DNA from: Salvia splendens
Taxonomy: Eukaryota; Streptophyta; Magnoliopsida; Lamiales; Lamiaceae
Reading direction: 5' to 3'
NCBI RefSeq assembly: GCF_004379255.2
Contig: NC_056049.1
Coordinates: forward strand, 10,462,063 to 10,526,062
DNA: 64,000 nucleotides
Within the stretch, counting starts at the first letter, position 1. Every line of letters starts with the position of its first letter. Below, piece by piece: positions 10,050 through 22,786 of the stretch. The notes beneath the pieces were generated by a model, which ran no database searches, had not been told where the DNA came from, and saw only the letters and a list, made by a program, of their open reading frames with translations. A program made the translations under genes and the position numbers.

Positions 10050-11226
10050 CTATGATCCTCTATTAGAATCCTTTTTTCTGCGATAGCAAAGCTTTTATAC
10101 TTGCAGGTTCAATTTCATATGATGCTTTGAATATAGTAATAAACATTTGTACATGAAACAAATTGTAAGTTAATTTTGATTTTATTCTAAAAACTTATGT
10201 CAGTCGTACACGTTCCTCCAAGTTGTAACTGAAGAAACATAACATATTAACTAGTAAAAGGGAAGAACAACAATGAGGGCTCAAAGCTTACATATTAAAC
10301 ATTTGTGATTCTATATTCAGATCTATGTTTCATCAAACATTCAAAAATATTTTTTTACGAAAACATGTCAAAGTTTTACAAATTAACTTTTTGAACTGAA
10401 GTCCATTTATAGTCTTAAGCATATGATCATTTTCTAATTTTGGTCACTAACATTAACTTTGATATCTTTTGAATCTTAAACTTTGCAATTTGGTCCAATT
10501 TTTTGGCCGAAGAGTAACATATGCATTAAAAAGGAATGGTCAAGTATTGATTAATGCACTGATTGGGTCAGAAATGGTTTGACTGTCTATTTTTAACACT
10601 TTTGTGCAAAAAATAGATTAAATTGCAAAGTTTGTAAGTTAATGTTCTAAACAAAAATGGTAAAATAATGGACTATAGTAAACTTTTTTACTGCCTTTTA
10701 AATTTATTACTATGTATCTTGCTCTGATTCCATTGAGATGTTCATTGTTCTTCATGTTATTTAACTTTGCTGCTTTAACTATTTAATTGCACGAACAATA
10801 ATATATCTAGAAAGGACAAATCTTGAATTTGACTTGGCACGAGAAATGCCCAAACTTCAGTAATAAAGAGAACCCAGTTTGCAATTTTTGCATACCAATT
10901 GAACAATTTATAAACAACTGTAGTTTTCAATTTTGAAAAACCAATTGCACAATTAATAAACAAAACTTAATCTCGAATTTTACATTGCATCAATATACCA
11001 AATCAAGTTTATTACAAGACGTTGGATTGGTGTTGCTTCGGACATGCAAATTCACATCAAATGGACCCAACCAACATTTTGCCGACAAATCTAATCCACA
11101 GCCACTATTATTTACTGTACACAATTAAGGATGATAAAATAAAATAGTATAGTTTTAACTTCAAACTAAAATATTTGAAGTCAAAACTTACTCTCGCACT
11201 ATATAATACACCGAGTCACTTTAATA
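10050..11226. other. Intergenic, no gene seen
   Basis: AT-rich DNA without a convincing coding frame, splice pattern or repeat end on either strand. The few open frames here are short and of low-complexity composition. Confidence 0.5.
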
Positions 11227-11474
11227 CTCAATCAGTCCAAAAAAATTAGAGCAATTAGTGAATGACATGAGTTTTAATGTAGAACTGGTAAAATAAGAGA
11301 GAAGGGAAAAAAGTAAGAGAGAATGAGAAAAAGTAAGAGACAAATAGTGTTAGTGGAATGTGAGGTTATTAATTCTAATGGTATAAGTGGTAAATAAAAT
11401 GATGTGTAGGGTTATTATTTTGTTCAAAACTTTCCATAAATGAATGCCCTCTATTTTTTGTGGACTGATAAATT
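11227..11474. mobile_element. Probable Stowaway-like MITE
   Basis: The left end, CTCAATCAGTCCAAAAAAAT, and the inverted right end, ATTTTTTGTGGACTGATA, are imperfect inverted repeats of the Stowaway kind, with TA near both ends. The middle holds AGTAAGAGAGAA blocks common in these short noncoding elements. The ends are degenerate, so the borders are approximate. Confidence 0.5.
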
Positions 11475-12517
11475 AATACACGTAGTCACTTTACTATAAA
11501 TTATTTGGAGTACTATATATTTTGGTAGTTATAAAATTCGAACTTTTAAATATTACGAGAACTAAAAAAAGTTAAACTCTTCAGTTATATATTTATGAAA
11601 AATTATCTGTATACTGGACAAATGTAATTCTTAGATTTTAATAGTATAGTGAATATAATGATTTTATATTGTTATCATGATATCTCAGTATCATCTACCT
11701 AATGTTATACCTGGTCTTGGTTCATGTGTGAATTATATTTTCATTGAGAATTAATGCAAGAATATTGCAGTGAAATAAAGTGTTGGCAAGTAAAAATAAT
11801 CAACATCTTATACCAGTTTAAAGAGAACACTGTAATTTTAATTCAAATCAGATTTATGTATTATGGAGAACTCTAATTTCAATTCCAATCAGATTTAAGT
11901 TGTAAAAGTATAAACTCCTATTATGGTATCAAAGTGAGACGTATACTATAGATAAAAACTTTAATCGACCATACAATATTATAGGTAGACCAAAACACAA
12001 AAAGACTGAACCAATAGCATATTTGAGCTGAAATTGATAAAATGTCGATTAGCCCAATAATATAGTATATCTAGTCTTCAATTCTGACCAGTTCAATGGA
12101 GGGTTGAGTCCAATCTGTTCAGAAAAAATCCACCTACAAGGTTCTTGAAAGATTTAAGAGAGACAACAATACACTATGTTGTTTTAATTTGATCTAGTTC
12201 AATAGATGGTTGGTAGATATAATATGTTGCTTCAATTTGAGCTAGTTCAATAGAGGGTTTATAAAACTGAATGGAAAAAAAATGTCTACTCCTCCAAAAT
12301 TCACCTCAAAAAATTTCATATACCCATCCACTAGTAATAAAATTTGATTTATTGCCCTTATGAGATTCAAATCTCCATTAGATTCAAATTTTAGTGATAC
12401 ATCATACATTCACTACAAATTTTACAATTGAATGGCTGAAAATAATTTTATTTCCTCAGAAATAATTTCCATTTGAATCATTATGCATAGATATGTGTGA
12501 GTTGTCATTATTCATCT
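11475..12517. other. Intergenic, no gene seen
   Basis: No supported gene. A short motif close to AGTTCAATRGAKGGTT occurs three times between 12090 and 12260, a small dispersed or decayed tandem repeat of unknown origin. Confidence 0.45.
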
Positions 12518-12526
12518 TTCTAAAAA

Positions 12527-13186
12527 GAGTGAACTATAAAAATGGTTTTTGAACTATGAATTTATCTAGTCAATAGTCCCTTGACTTTAAGAATATCTAC
12601 AGTAGTCTCAGAACTAAGGGTTTATTTCAAAATCAGTCCTCTTGACATTTTTTCACCCGAAAATGCCCTTTTGGGCTACTGGGCAATTTCGCCTTTTCAC
12701 TTTTTAAACTTTTTTAATATGACATTATTTCAAAATTATCTTCTTCTTCCCTTTGTCATCCTTCATTTTATTTCATTCTTTAATATCAGATTTAAATTAA
12801 ATTTAAAATTTAGATTTTGAAATATCAATAAATTAATTTATTTAAAATTATTAATTTATATATTTTATTATGAAAGAGTTTTCTGTGCGCTAGGTGTATA
12901 GTTTTATTTATATATATAGCTGTGAGTCGAGAAAGAGAATACAAAATGAAACAAAATGAAGGATGACAAAGGGAAGAAGAAGATAATTTTGAAATAATAT
13001 CAGATTAAAAAAGTTAAAAAAGTAAAAAGGCAAAATTGCCCAGCAACCCAAAAGGGCATCTTTGGGTGAAAATGCCAAAAGGACTGATTTTGAAATAAAC
13101 CCTTAGTTCTACTGTTAATATTTTTAAAATCCAAAGACTATTGGCGAGATAAACCACAATTCAGGAACCATTTTTGTAGTTCACTC
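12527..13186. mobile_element. Foldback MULE-like element with 9-bp duplication
   Basis: The element has very long terminal inverted repeats (about 250 bp each, starting GAGTGAACT) around a short AT-rich centre, so nearly all of it can fold back. Flanks are TTCTAAAAA (12518-12526) and TTCTGAAAA (13187-13195), which agree at 8 of 9 positions. A 9-bp duplication is typical of Mutator-like elements. There is no coding capacity. Confidence 0.65.
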
Positions 13187-13209
13187 TTCTGAAAAAAAGA
13201 TGATGGTAT

Positions 13210-13390
13210 TATTTACTACTTCTTCCGTCCCTAAAAAGTATGAACTAATCATGATATTATTTACTACTTCCTCTGTCCCTAAAAAGTAGTATGAACTATT
13301 TCCTTTTTAGTTCGTCCTTGAAAATTATGAGCATTCTAATTTTGGAAACTCTTTGTTATCTCTAATGAAATATGACTCATTCTCCACTAT
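13210..13390. mobile_element. Broken Stowaway-like MITE fragments
   Basis: Two copies of an end close to ACTTCYTCYGTCCCTAAAAAGTA (13214 and 13261) are followed by the usual inner part of such MITEs. The opposite end is missing because gypsy LTR sequence begins abruptly near 13391. Confidence 0.5.
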
Positions 13391-15707
13391 CAATAGTGAA
13401 CTCGAGTTTTTACATTTAGAAAAGAAATATCATCGAGTATCACAAAAACAGTTTCATAGACTGACCAGTCAAAACAATCTCCCCACTTTATCATCAATCA
13501 AACAATCACATCCTCTTATCATAGTGCGACGAAAGTGTGGCCACACTATTCGCCCACGAGACCGGCCGACTAGCAAGGACGGCTCCCGATCCCACCAGTG
13601 TACACAGCCTGATAAAGTTTGCGGCCCTACTCAGACCCGAATTTGTTTAACACAGCCCTATAGCCTAACGGAGCAAGCTCAAACGAACTAGGCAACAATC
13701 TCAACATCAAAACAATCATGGCATGACAAAACACTTTAAACCACCCTTATAACACCGTATCATACTTTTGAAAGTGTAGAAGAGTATAGTAAAAGAAAGC
13801 CCACCTCGCTTGCTTATACACACAATTCACAACTTTAATGCGACCCTTGATCTTGGTACCCACGTACGCACAACAACCCTTGTCAACACCATAACACAAT
13901 CAATCTTTCCATCAATACATTCATCATGCATGTCCTATCGTTCCTTTCATCGTTTTTCTTATATTGCTCATCCCAAACGTTCACCAACATAAACGAAACG
14001 AACACTCTAGCATACAACAACGTGCAACATATAGCCACATCATAGGATACGTTCCTTATTCACACATGTATCATGTAATTCACTCAAAACTTATCAATAA
14101 AGCTTATTTCAACAAAACCAGAATCTGGCAGAATAAAGCTTATCAATAAAGCTTATTTCAACACAGAAGACATCTAAAACTTCATCCAGTTAAACATTCA
14201 CGTCAAAATAAGATCGTTTGATCGGTAAAAAAACTCGTCGGAACCTACTGTCCGAACATAACAGTTTTCATGTTCAACATTCACAAACCCTAGTTCGTCT
14301 ATCATACATTCACACATACATATTCATGCTTCAAACACATATTCATGCTTCAAAAATGAGATTACCACCATGCTTTCCTAATCACACATAACATTCACCA
14401 ATGATTCATTCACACACTCACACACCCACGTACATACACGCACACACACAAACATTCTTGCATACCCATCCTTCCCAACCAATTAAATTCTTAGATTTAC
14501 GATTCTTCATTCACTATATGCATGAGGGGTTTAAAATCATGGATTCAATGATAAGAAGGGGAAAAGTGGATCAAAAATTATACCTTTCTCTTGAAAACAA
14601 TCGGTAGAAAAGACAATTGGTGCGAACGGATCTTGAGTTTCCAACTCCAAATCGAAGCAACAATGAAGGATTGATTTGGAGCACTTGGGAGAGAGAGGAG
14701 AGGGAAAAAATGTGTGGGAGGAGAGGGAGGAAAAGAGGCGTGTATTATGAAGATTAGGGTTAGGGCTTTTTTTTATACTCAAGGATTAATTCCACACTTA
14801 AATAAATAATTAAATTGTGGGAGAATAATATAGAGGTCAATGAATAAATCCCACAATTTTAGCAAAAATAGGCGTGTATTGATGGGGGGATTTTCGAAAA
14901 TTATGCCCTTTAATTGTCTTAGATATTGATTTGGTATTTACTTGGAGAGAAAGATACTCACAAAATAGGTAAAAAGATATTGAGTATCCTATAAATAAGG
15001 TAACAAAATAATTCAAGCATCTCCAAGTGGGGAAATAAAAAGGGGCGTGCATAATGGGAGAAATCAAGGAAAAATACTTAAATCCTCAAATCAAATAGGA
15101 ATAGGATTTAAATTTAGTAATTTCTTGTAGGAAAAGACTCCCACAAAATAGGTAACAAATAAAATAATCACACAAGTAATTGAACGGCATATGGGCGGAA
15201 ATTATGAGGTTTTAAGGAAGGAAGGAGTCAAATCCTAATTGAAATAGGATATGGAGAGATTCAATTAGATTTTGGATTCAAGGAAGGAAATAAATAACGT
15301 ACCAATTAAATCTATAAAATAATTCATTCTCCTAATTAATAGAAGATTTCGAAAATGCCACGAAGTGGGCAAGGGGTCAAAATTTTATGTAGAATAACAT
15401 GGGGATAAGTTGGTGTGGATTTAATTTGAATAAATATCCCAAAACAATTAGTTAAATCCAAGAAAGAAAATATTGTTTCCAATGGATAGGAGGGCAGAAA
15501 AATCCAATAAAATGGCCAGGAATATATGCATGATCCCATTTAATTTAATTCACGCATTGGAAACATATCATATTATTCCACATAACTCTCAACATTTAGT
15601 TTCACGTCGTTAACTCAAACCCATAGAAAATCAAATTCCGTAAAGGAAATTTCCATTCAACATCCACATTAATAGAAACAAAAGTCGAAAAAGTTCGGGG
15701 TGCTACA
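13391..15707 (-). repeat. 3' LTR of the gypsy element (truncated)
   Basis: It is homologous to 17871-20415. It lacks about 440 bp of the outer end and about 250 bp that match 18620-18870. On the minus strand it starts TGTAGCACCCC at 15707. A GA-rich transcribed leader and an AGCCCTAACCCTAATC block lie near 14640-14770. Confidence 0.85.
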
Positions 15708-15799
15708 TCCTTCCCCTTTTAACAGAAATTTCATCCCGAAATTTGGTCGTCTCACAAAAACAAATCGGGGTACTTCTCTTTTATCTTATCTTCTAACTC

Positions 15800-16102
15800 C
15801 TACGTGGCTTCCTCGGGACCCTGGTGTTCCCACAACACTTTCACGGATGCTATTGACTTGTTTCGTAACTCTTGCACCTTTCGATCTAGGATTGCTTCGG
15901 GCCTCTCCTCGTAGCTCATGTCAGGGGTCAGGACCACTTCTTCTTGATGAATCACATGCTTGGGATCAAACACGTACTTGCGCAACTGCGACACATGGAG
16001 CACGTTGTGCACATTCCCAACACTAGGAGGTAACGCTAGACGATACGCTACAGGACCTACTTCATCATCGATCTCGTACGGTTCTACAAAACGTGGTTTC
16101 AA
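15800..16102 (-). pseudogene. pol: Integrase C-terminal / chromodomain-like tail (gypsy)
   Basis: KPRFVEPYEI, GPVAYRLALP and VLHVSQLRKY are the classic end of a gypsy integrase, followed by a tail (ILDRKVQELRNKS, VKVLWEHQG) that resembles the chromodomain-like end of Tekay elements. It stops at TAG where related elements usually have Trp-Glu, so this is probably a nonsense mutation. A frameshift near 16115 separates it from the preceding part. Confidence 0.8.
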
Positions 16103-16110
16103 TTTGCCCT

Positions 16111-16545
16111 TTACTCCAACCTTACAACTCCTCTCGTCGGGGATACTTTTAAGAAGACTTTGTCACCAACATCGAATTTGATCTCCGTTCGGCGCACGTC
16201 AGCATACGACTTCTGCCTATCTTGAGCTTCTTTGATCTTTGCACGGATTTGATCTACAATTTCAGTCATCTCCTTGATAGCGTCGGGTCCTAACATCCTT
16301 CTTTTCACCAACCTCATCGTTCCATCCTTCTTCTTCACGAATAAAACAGGCGCTCCCCACGGTGACACACTAGGTCGAATGAAGCCTAAATCTAGTAGTT
16401 CTTGCAACTGAGTCTTCAAATCCGCCAACTCCTTAGGGGCCATTTGATATGGTGCTTTCGATACTGTCACAGATCCAGGTTCCAAGTCGATGGTAAACTC
16501 CACTTGCCTGTCAGGCGGCGGTCCAGGCAAAGTTTCAGGGAACAC
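16111..16545 (-). pseudogene. pol: RT N-terminus fused to integrase C-terminal region by deletion
   Basis: The first 77 or so residues are the gypsy RT entry block ([35 protein letters not shown]). The reading then passes directly into integrase C-terminal sequence ([29 protein letters not shown]). Everything in between, including the YVDD active site, RNase H and the integrase core, is missing, and the junction near 16308 is in frame. The product would have no polymerase activity. Confidence 0.85.
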
Positions 16546-16557
16546 GTCGGGAAAGTC

Positions 16558-17025
16558 TCATACTACGGCCACGTCTTCCACCTTCAAGTCCTTCTTCTCC
16601 TCTCCATTCAAGTACACAAGATACGCCGGACGCCCTTTTCTGATCATCGTGGTTGCTTGCAAAGCGGAGATTATGGAGGTTCGTCGGTTCATGGAGATTC
16701 CATACAAGATAGTCGGCTCTTTGCCAGGGGCTCGAAAGGAAATTTGTCTCTCCTTGCAGTGGATCGTCGCGTGGTTCTCGGCAAGCCAATCCCTTCCCAA
16801 AATTATGTCGACGTTCTCCAAAGGCATGACGTGTAAAAGACGAGCTACTACTCCTAACTCTCCTAAAACAAACTCTACGTTCGGGCAAGTTTGCACAATA
16901 ACAATTAGACCTCCTATTGGTGATGACACCCTCAGACCCAAATCAAGTTTAGCAGTATAGAGTTCTAAGGCATTCACACATGACATCGAAATAAAAGAGT
17001 GCGAAGCACCCGTATCAAACAACAC
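16558..17025 (-). pseudogene. pol: Gypsy aspartic protease domain
   Basis: LFDTGASHSFIS carries the DTG active site; ILGRDWL is the conserved late-domain motif. The frame ends at a TGA (16555-16557) just before DFPDVFPE, the usual link to RT, and continues in the same frame beyond it. This looks like a single nonsense change, possibly CGA to TGA. Confidence 0.85.
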
Positions 17026-17420
17026 GATAATGGGTAGTTGTTGGTGGTCCTAAAGTTCGTCACGTATCACCAAGTTTAATATTATCTTAAGGCTTCCTAT
17101 GTTCACATGCCCACGTCATAGTACTTTCGCACATAACACACATTTATGACATCACACAATTCATGCTCACGTTCCAACATAATCATACCGTGACATTATC
17201 ATATTCACACATAACTTCCATACGCATAAATACTCTTGCAAATACATTATACCATCCCATCAACGATTTTCATATTCTTTCAACCATTTAAAACATACCT
17301 CAATTTTCTTTTGGTTGAGCGTGATGCCTCGGATGTTGAGCCTTCGTGACACTTTTAGTCTAGGGGTACAAATCTAGACTTAAGCTGAAAGAAGACTCTC
17401 GGACCAGAGCGAAAGAACAA

Positions 17421-17433
17421 AGCTCTGATACCA
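17421..17433 (-). promoter_or_regulatory. Primer-binding site for tRNA-iMet (gypsy)
   Basis: On the minus strand this reads TGGTATCAGAGCT, three bases from the LTR end. It is the standard plant initiator tRNA-Met site and contrasts with the three copia elements in this window. Confidence 0.85.
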
Positions 17434-17436
17434 CTC

Positions 17437-20415
17437 TGTCACGCCCGCCCTCACTAAGGATAGTAAAGACGGGAAAATCGTGACTATGGGAAAAACAATA
17501 AAGGTCGACGTTTATTATGAAACTTCAAATTAATTTCCAAAAGAAATATTTTGGTCTATCGAATAGTTAAACAACGAATTAATGTCTCAAGGTAAATAAT
17601 GTCATAACATAATGTGGGGAAAAACGAAAGACTTTTAGAAGGAAAGCAATTTCAACAAGGCAGCGGAAATCAAGTATCTAGAGAGAGTCATAGGATGACG
17701 CCCATGTATGAAGACACGACGCATCCGGGAAATCTAAAGGCTCGACTCAACATCCGCCGCAACATCCCGCTCAACCTGCACATAGGGAAAACCCGTGCAG
17801 GGCTGAGTACTTGATATACTCAGTGGGCACACGCCAAAATAGTTGATAAAAGTTATGTCACTCATACCATAGTGAACTCGAGTTTTAACATTTAGAAAAG
17901 AAATATCATCAAGTATCACAAAAACAATTTCATAGGCTGGCCAGTCAAAACAATCTCCCCAGTTTCTCATCAATCAAACAATCACATCCTCTTACCATAG
18001 TGCGACGAAAGTGTGGCCACACTATTCGCCCACGAGACAGGCCGACTAGCAAGGACGACTCCCGATCCCACCAGTGTACACAGCCTGATAGGGTTTGCGG
18101 CCCTACTCAGACCCGAATTCGTTTAACACAACCTTATAGCCTAACGGAGCAAGCTCAAACGAACTAGGCATCAGACAACAATCTCAACATCAAAACAATC
18201 ATGACATGACATAACACTTTAAACCACCCTTATAACACTGTATCATACTTTTGAAAGCGTAAAAGAGTTTAGTAAAAGAAAGCCCACCTCGCTTGCTTAT
18301 ACACACAATTCACAACTTTAATGCGACCCTTGCTCTTGGTACCCACGTACGCACAACAACCCTTGTCAACACCATAACACAATCAGTCTTTCCATCAATA
18401 CATTCATCATGCATGCCCTATCGTTCCTTTCATCGTTTTTCTCATATTGTCTATCCTTACACGACGGGATTCACCAACATAAACGAAACGAACACTCTAG
18501 CATACAACAAAATGCAACACATAGCCACATCATAAGATACGTTCCTTATTCACACATGTATCATTTAATTCACTCAAAACTTATCAACAAAGCTTATTTC
18601 AACAAAACCAGAATCTGGCAGAGTCGTTTTTTAAAAATCATTAAAATTTCGTCTGATATCATATGAAGCTAAAATTTGGTCACCACTCAATAGACACATC
18701 AAGGTTCATCCAGTAAAAATTTCACACCAAAATCATATCTTTTGATCAGTCAAAACAAAAACGAAACTCAGTGGTCGGAACACAATTTCTGGCAGGAGTG
18801 CGCAGTTCAATTGAAAAATTCACTATAAATTCATCCGTCATCAAAAGAAGCTGAAATTTTGACACAACACAGAAGACATCTAAAACTTCATCCAGTTAAA
18901 CATTCACGTCAAAATAAGATCGTTTGTTCAGTCAAAAACTTGTCGGAACCTACTGTCCGAACACAACATTTTCCTGTTCAACATTCACAAACCCTAGTTC
19001 GTCTATCATACATTCACACAAACATATTCACGCTTCAAACACATATTCATGCTTCAAAAACGAGATTACCACCATGCTTTCCTAATCACACATAACATTC
19101 ACCAATGATTCATTCACACACTCACACACCCACGCACATACACGCACACACACAAACATTCTTGCACAACCATCCTTCCCAACCAATTAAATTCTTAGAT
19201 TTACGATTCTTCACTCACTATATGCATAAGAGGTTTAAAATCATGGATTCAATGATAAGAAGGGGAAAGGTGGATAAAAAATTATACCTTTCTCTTGAAA
19301 ACAATCGGTAGAAAAGACAATTGGTGCGAACGGATCTCGATATTCCAACTCCAAATCGAAGTAATAATGAAGGATTGATTTGGAGCACTTGGGAGAGAGG
19401 GGAGAGGGAAAAATACGTGTGGGAGGAGAGGGAGGAAAAGAGGCGTGTATTATGAAGATTAGGGTTAGGGCTTTTTTTTATACTCAAGGATTAATTCCAC
19501 ACTTAAATAAAATAATTAAATTGTGGGAGAATAATATAGAGGTCATGAATAAATCCCACAATTTTAGCAAAAATAGGCGTGTATTGATGGGGGGGATTTT
19601 CGAAAATTATGCCCTTTAATTGTCGTAGATATTGATTTGGTATTTACTTGGAGAGAAAGATACTCACAAAATAGGTAAAAAGATATTGAGTATCCTATAA
19701 ATAAGGTAACAAAATAATTCAAGCATCTCCAAGTGGGGAAATAAAAAGGGGCGCGTATAATGGGAGAAATCAAGGAAAAATACTTAAATCCCCAAATCAA
19801 ATAGGAATAGGATTTAAATTTGGTAATTTCTTGTAGGAAAAGGTTCCCACAAAATAGGTAACAAATAAATTAATCACACAGGTAATTGAAAGGCATATTG
19901 GCGAAAATTATGAGGTTTTAAGGAAGGAAGGAGTCAAATCCTAATTGAAATAGGATATGGAGAATATTCAATTGGATTTTGGATTCAAGGAAGAAAATAA
20001 ATAAAGTACCAATTAAATCTACAAAATAATTCATTCTCCTAATTAATAGAAGATTTCGAAAATGCCAAGAAGTGGGCAAGGGGTCGAAATTTTATGTAGA
20101 ATAACATGGGGATAAGTTGGTGTGGATTTAATTTGGACAAATATCCCAAAACAATTAGTTAAATCCAAGAAAGAAAATATTGTTTCCAATGGATAGGACT
20201 GCCGAAAATTTCAAATAAAATGGCCAGGAATATATGCATGATCCCATTTAATTTAATTCATACATTGGAAACATATCATATTATTCCACATAACTCTCAA
20301 CAATTATTTTCACATCGTTAACTCAAACCCATAGAAAATCAAATTCCGTAAAGGAAATTTCCATTCAACATCCACGTTAATAGAAACAAAAGTCGAAAAA
20401 TTTTGGGGTGCTATA
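17437..20415 (-). repeat. 5' LTR of the gypsy element
   Basis: On the plus strand it runs from TGTCACGCCC to GGGGTGCTATA; the expected terminal ACA has become ATA. It contains the block GCAGGGCTGAGTACTTGATA followed by CTCAGTGGGC (about 17798-17827), which recurs in the LTR at 32620. It includes the segment missing from the partner LTR. Confidence 0.85.
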
Positions 20416-20815
20416 GTGGGAGGATAAAATTTACTTATAAACAAAGTCAAATGAATCTAATGAATACCCAAAAACCCTTATGATGTCCAATCTTGATATT
20501 AGCGAGTGATATCCAGCTCAATGGATTTTTGTAAATATGGAAAATTTGTAGTAATTGATTAAATTTGTCGCCCCAATGCCAATACTCGTGCAACCGTGCA
20601 CTCGCCCCAATGATTAAATTTGTAATGCTTTCTATAATACACAATACAAAAGTTTTTCTGCACCTTTTCTTCTTTTGCTTTCTTGCCTCTCTTCTTGTCT
20701 AAATTCAACATTACAACTGTGTGTGTATTTATTTTTTAATAAAATTTGAATTAGAAAGTAAAATAGATCAATATTTGCATATTTAGAGGAGAAGAAGTTG
20801 ATTGATACCAAGATA
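20416..20815. other. Intergenic, no gene seen
   Basis: No supported coding frame or repeat end on either strand. Confidence 0.45.
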
Positions 20816-20819
20816 TTTC

Positions 20820-21030
20820 CCCCTCCCTGAAAATTTATCACATTTCATTTTCTGCACTCGTTTTGAAAAATAATAATAAATAATTACATTGGAAAGGAAA
20901 GAGAGTAAAGTAAAAGAGAGCATAGAGAAGACTTTTATATACATTATTCTTTTTCTTATTTTACTCTCTCTACACTTTAACTATTTATTATTATTTTTTC
21001 AAAATGAGTGCAGAAAATGAAAAGAAGTAC
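20820..21030. mobile_element. Decayed palindromic MITE
   Basis: CATTTTCTGCACTCGTTTTG and its inverted partner, CAAAATGAGTGCAGAAAATG, face each other across an AT-rich centre with mirrored AATAATAATAAATAATTA runs. The left outer end, CCCCCTCCCTGAAAATT, hints at a Stowaway origin. The exact ends are decayed. Confidence 0.55.
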
Positions 21031-21034
21031 TATA

Positions 21035-21878
21035 TATTTGGTCTTTAAGTACTATTATTATTTTATTCTTGCATAATCAATGTATAAAAGAGTTTAATAT
21101 GAAACCCATCTCACACAAAATATACTCGGGAATCCAACAAGAAAACTATATAATGAAATAAAGTTTGATTATTCATAAGGAACATACATAGTCACATGTT
21201 AAGCATCCAAATCATATATAGATCACATGAAACTTGTTTGCTCGATAATTTTCTTTCCATTACTTCCATTTTAATTCAATTTATATTTAATCAATCATTA
21301 ACAGTTTATTAATGATGATCAATTTCACCATGATGAAAGGGACTCGAGTAGTTCATGTACACACACCATTATTTTGGTGGTGAAAAGCCAAAATAGTTGC
21401 AAATTAAGGATTGAAACTAACCATGGCGGTCGGTTTTTCACTAAAAACATCAACATCATCCATAAAAGCATAGAAAAACTTTCAAACTTTTGCATGATCT
21501 TATGTTTTAAAAAGTTGTGGATTTTAGACTCAAATTTCTCCATATTGGCTACCCTTTAGGGGACTTGGTGTTCTTATTTATTAACGCACCTTAATTATTT
21601 AATAGAAGTAATATATATAGGAATATGATTAATTGCTAAGTTTCTTAAATTATTAACTCTACTAACTTGTCGACCATACATATTAATGTCAACACAAAGA
21701 TATAAGTATGTCAACTATTTTGTTTACATAGTTGATAAGTTAGCAAAATTAGCCATTTAAGATAGTTAGCAAAAGATCTTATATTTAATCTTATATTTAA
21801 ATAGCAATATTGTTAATTAATTATGTCCAGATACATAAGACAAAGCCAACAAAATTATAAATATGTTACTAGTGGGCA
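21035..21878. other. Intergenic, no gene seen
   Basis: AT-rich DNA with no convincing gene. It ends where copia C gag sequence begins abruptly, so the 3' part of copia C has been deleted. Confidence 0.45.
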
Positions 21879-22781
21879 GCCGGACGGCACCATGACCACA
21901 ACAAACAAGGTCACTTTCATCCCAGTCCTTGAACTCTCTTTCAACAACATGGGCAGCCGGCTTCTTCTTCGGCTTGCGGCAGTCCTTGGAAAAGTGGCCA
22001 GGTTTGCCACAGTTGTAGCAGTTGTGTTCAACCTTCCTCGCAGGCTGCTTCTTCTTGCCCTTGTCCTTTGCAATTGGACGAGAGCGTTTGTTGGAGGGAC
22101 CGCCCCGCTCCAACTGATTGGCCTTTGCAACATTTGGGCCATGGTCCTTAGCCAATTCATCGCGTTTGCGCACGTCTGACTCGATGCGCAGCTTCACGAT
22201 CAAGTCTTCAAGATTCATCTCCTTTCGCTTGTGCTTAAGGTAGCTCTTGAAGTCCTTCCAGCCGGGTGGAAGTTTTTCAATGACCGTGCCCGCTGTGAAA
22301 GCTTCAGGCAGGGCCATTCCCTCGGCGGCGAGGTCGTGAATGATGAGCTGGAACTCTTGCACTTGGTCCATGATTGGTCGGGAGTCAACCATTTTGTAGT
22401 CCAAGTACTTGGCTATTACAAATTTCTTAGTACCCGCTTCATCACTACGGTACTTCTTATCTGGCATTTCCCACACTTGTTTTGATGCGGGAATAAAGCA
22501 CTTAAAATAAAGTTTTTACAAAGATAGTCTCCTTTGCGCCAAGCGTCATACTCGACGTACATCTCGACACGTGCATCGTCCTCTCTTGGCGGGGATGGCT
22601 CGTTCTCCTTGAGGAAGTTCACGACGCCCAACGCTGTTAGGTAGAACAACATTTTCTGTTGCCATCTCTTGAAATCCGTTCCCGTTAACTTTGATGGCTT
22701 CTCGGCGGGTGGCATCATCCTTGGTGCCATTGGTGCCGAGTTTGTCTCATGAAAGGGACCAAGTCCGTTGCCCCCGTAGGA
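21879..22781 (-). pseudogene. gag: Gag C-terminal part (copia C)
   Basis: It contains APRMMPPAEKP, the capsid region (DFKRWQQKMLFYLTALG), PGWKDFKSYLKHKRKEM, and a CCHC zinc knuckle, CYNCGKPGHFSKDC, at 21979-22020. A deletion with frameshift near 22480 removed the segment after FILSAL that copia A still has. It ends with FKDWDESDLV; the protease that should follow is missing. Its upstream half lies at 28652-29088. Confidence 0.85.
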
Positions 22782-22786
22782 GCTAA

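Larger units (their letters stand above)
13391..20415 (-). mobile_element. Ty3/gypsy retrotransposon, Tekay-like, internally deleted
   Basis: Long direct repeats (13391-15707, truncated; 17437-20415, about 2979 bp) flank a 1.73-kb internal region read on the minus strand. Next to the right LTR, on the minus strand, is TGGTATCAGAGC (17421-17433), the initiator tRNA-Met primer site. A polypurine tract, AAAAGGGGAAGGA on the minus strand, is at 15708-15720. What remains of pol is protease, the start of RT and the integrase C-terminus. Gag and most of RT, RNase H and integrase are gone; 17035-17420 holds no recognisable coding sequence. The tail resembles a chromodomain-like Tekay/Del end. The left LTR has lost its outer part, so no target duplication can be read. 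Confidence 0.85.

Noticed and set aside
10775..10963. A 62-codon minus-strand frame in the intergenic region
   Set aside because: Composition is that of AT-rich noncoding DNA, with no splice, promoter or homology support.
13353..14607. His/Thr-rich short frames in the gypsy LTR (also 18293-19311)
   Set aside because: They fall inside long LTRs, show low-complexity ACACAC-type composition and have no similarity to proteins known to me.
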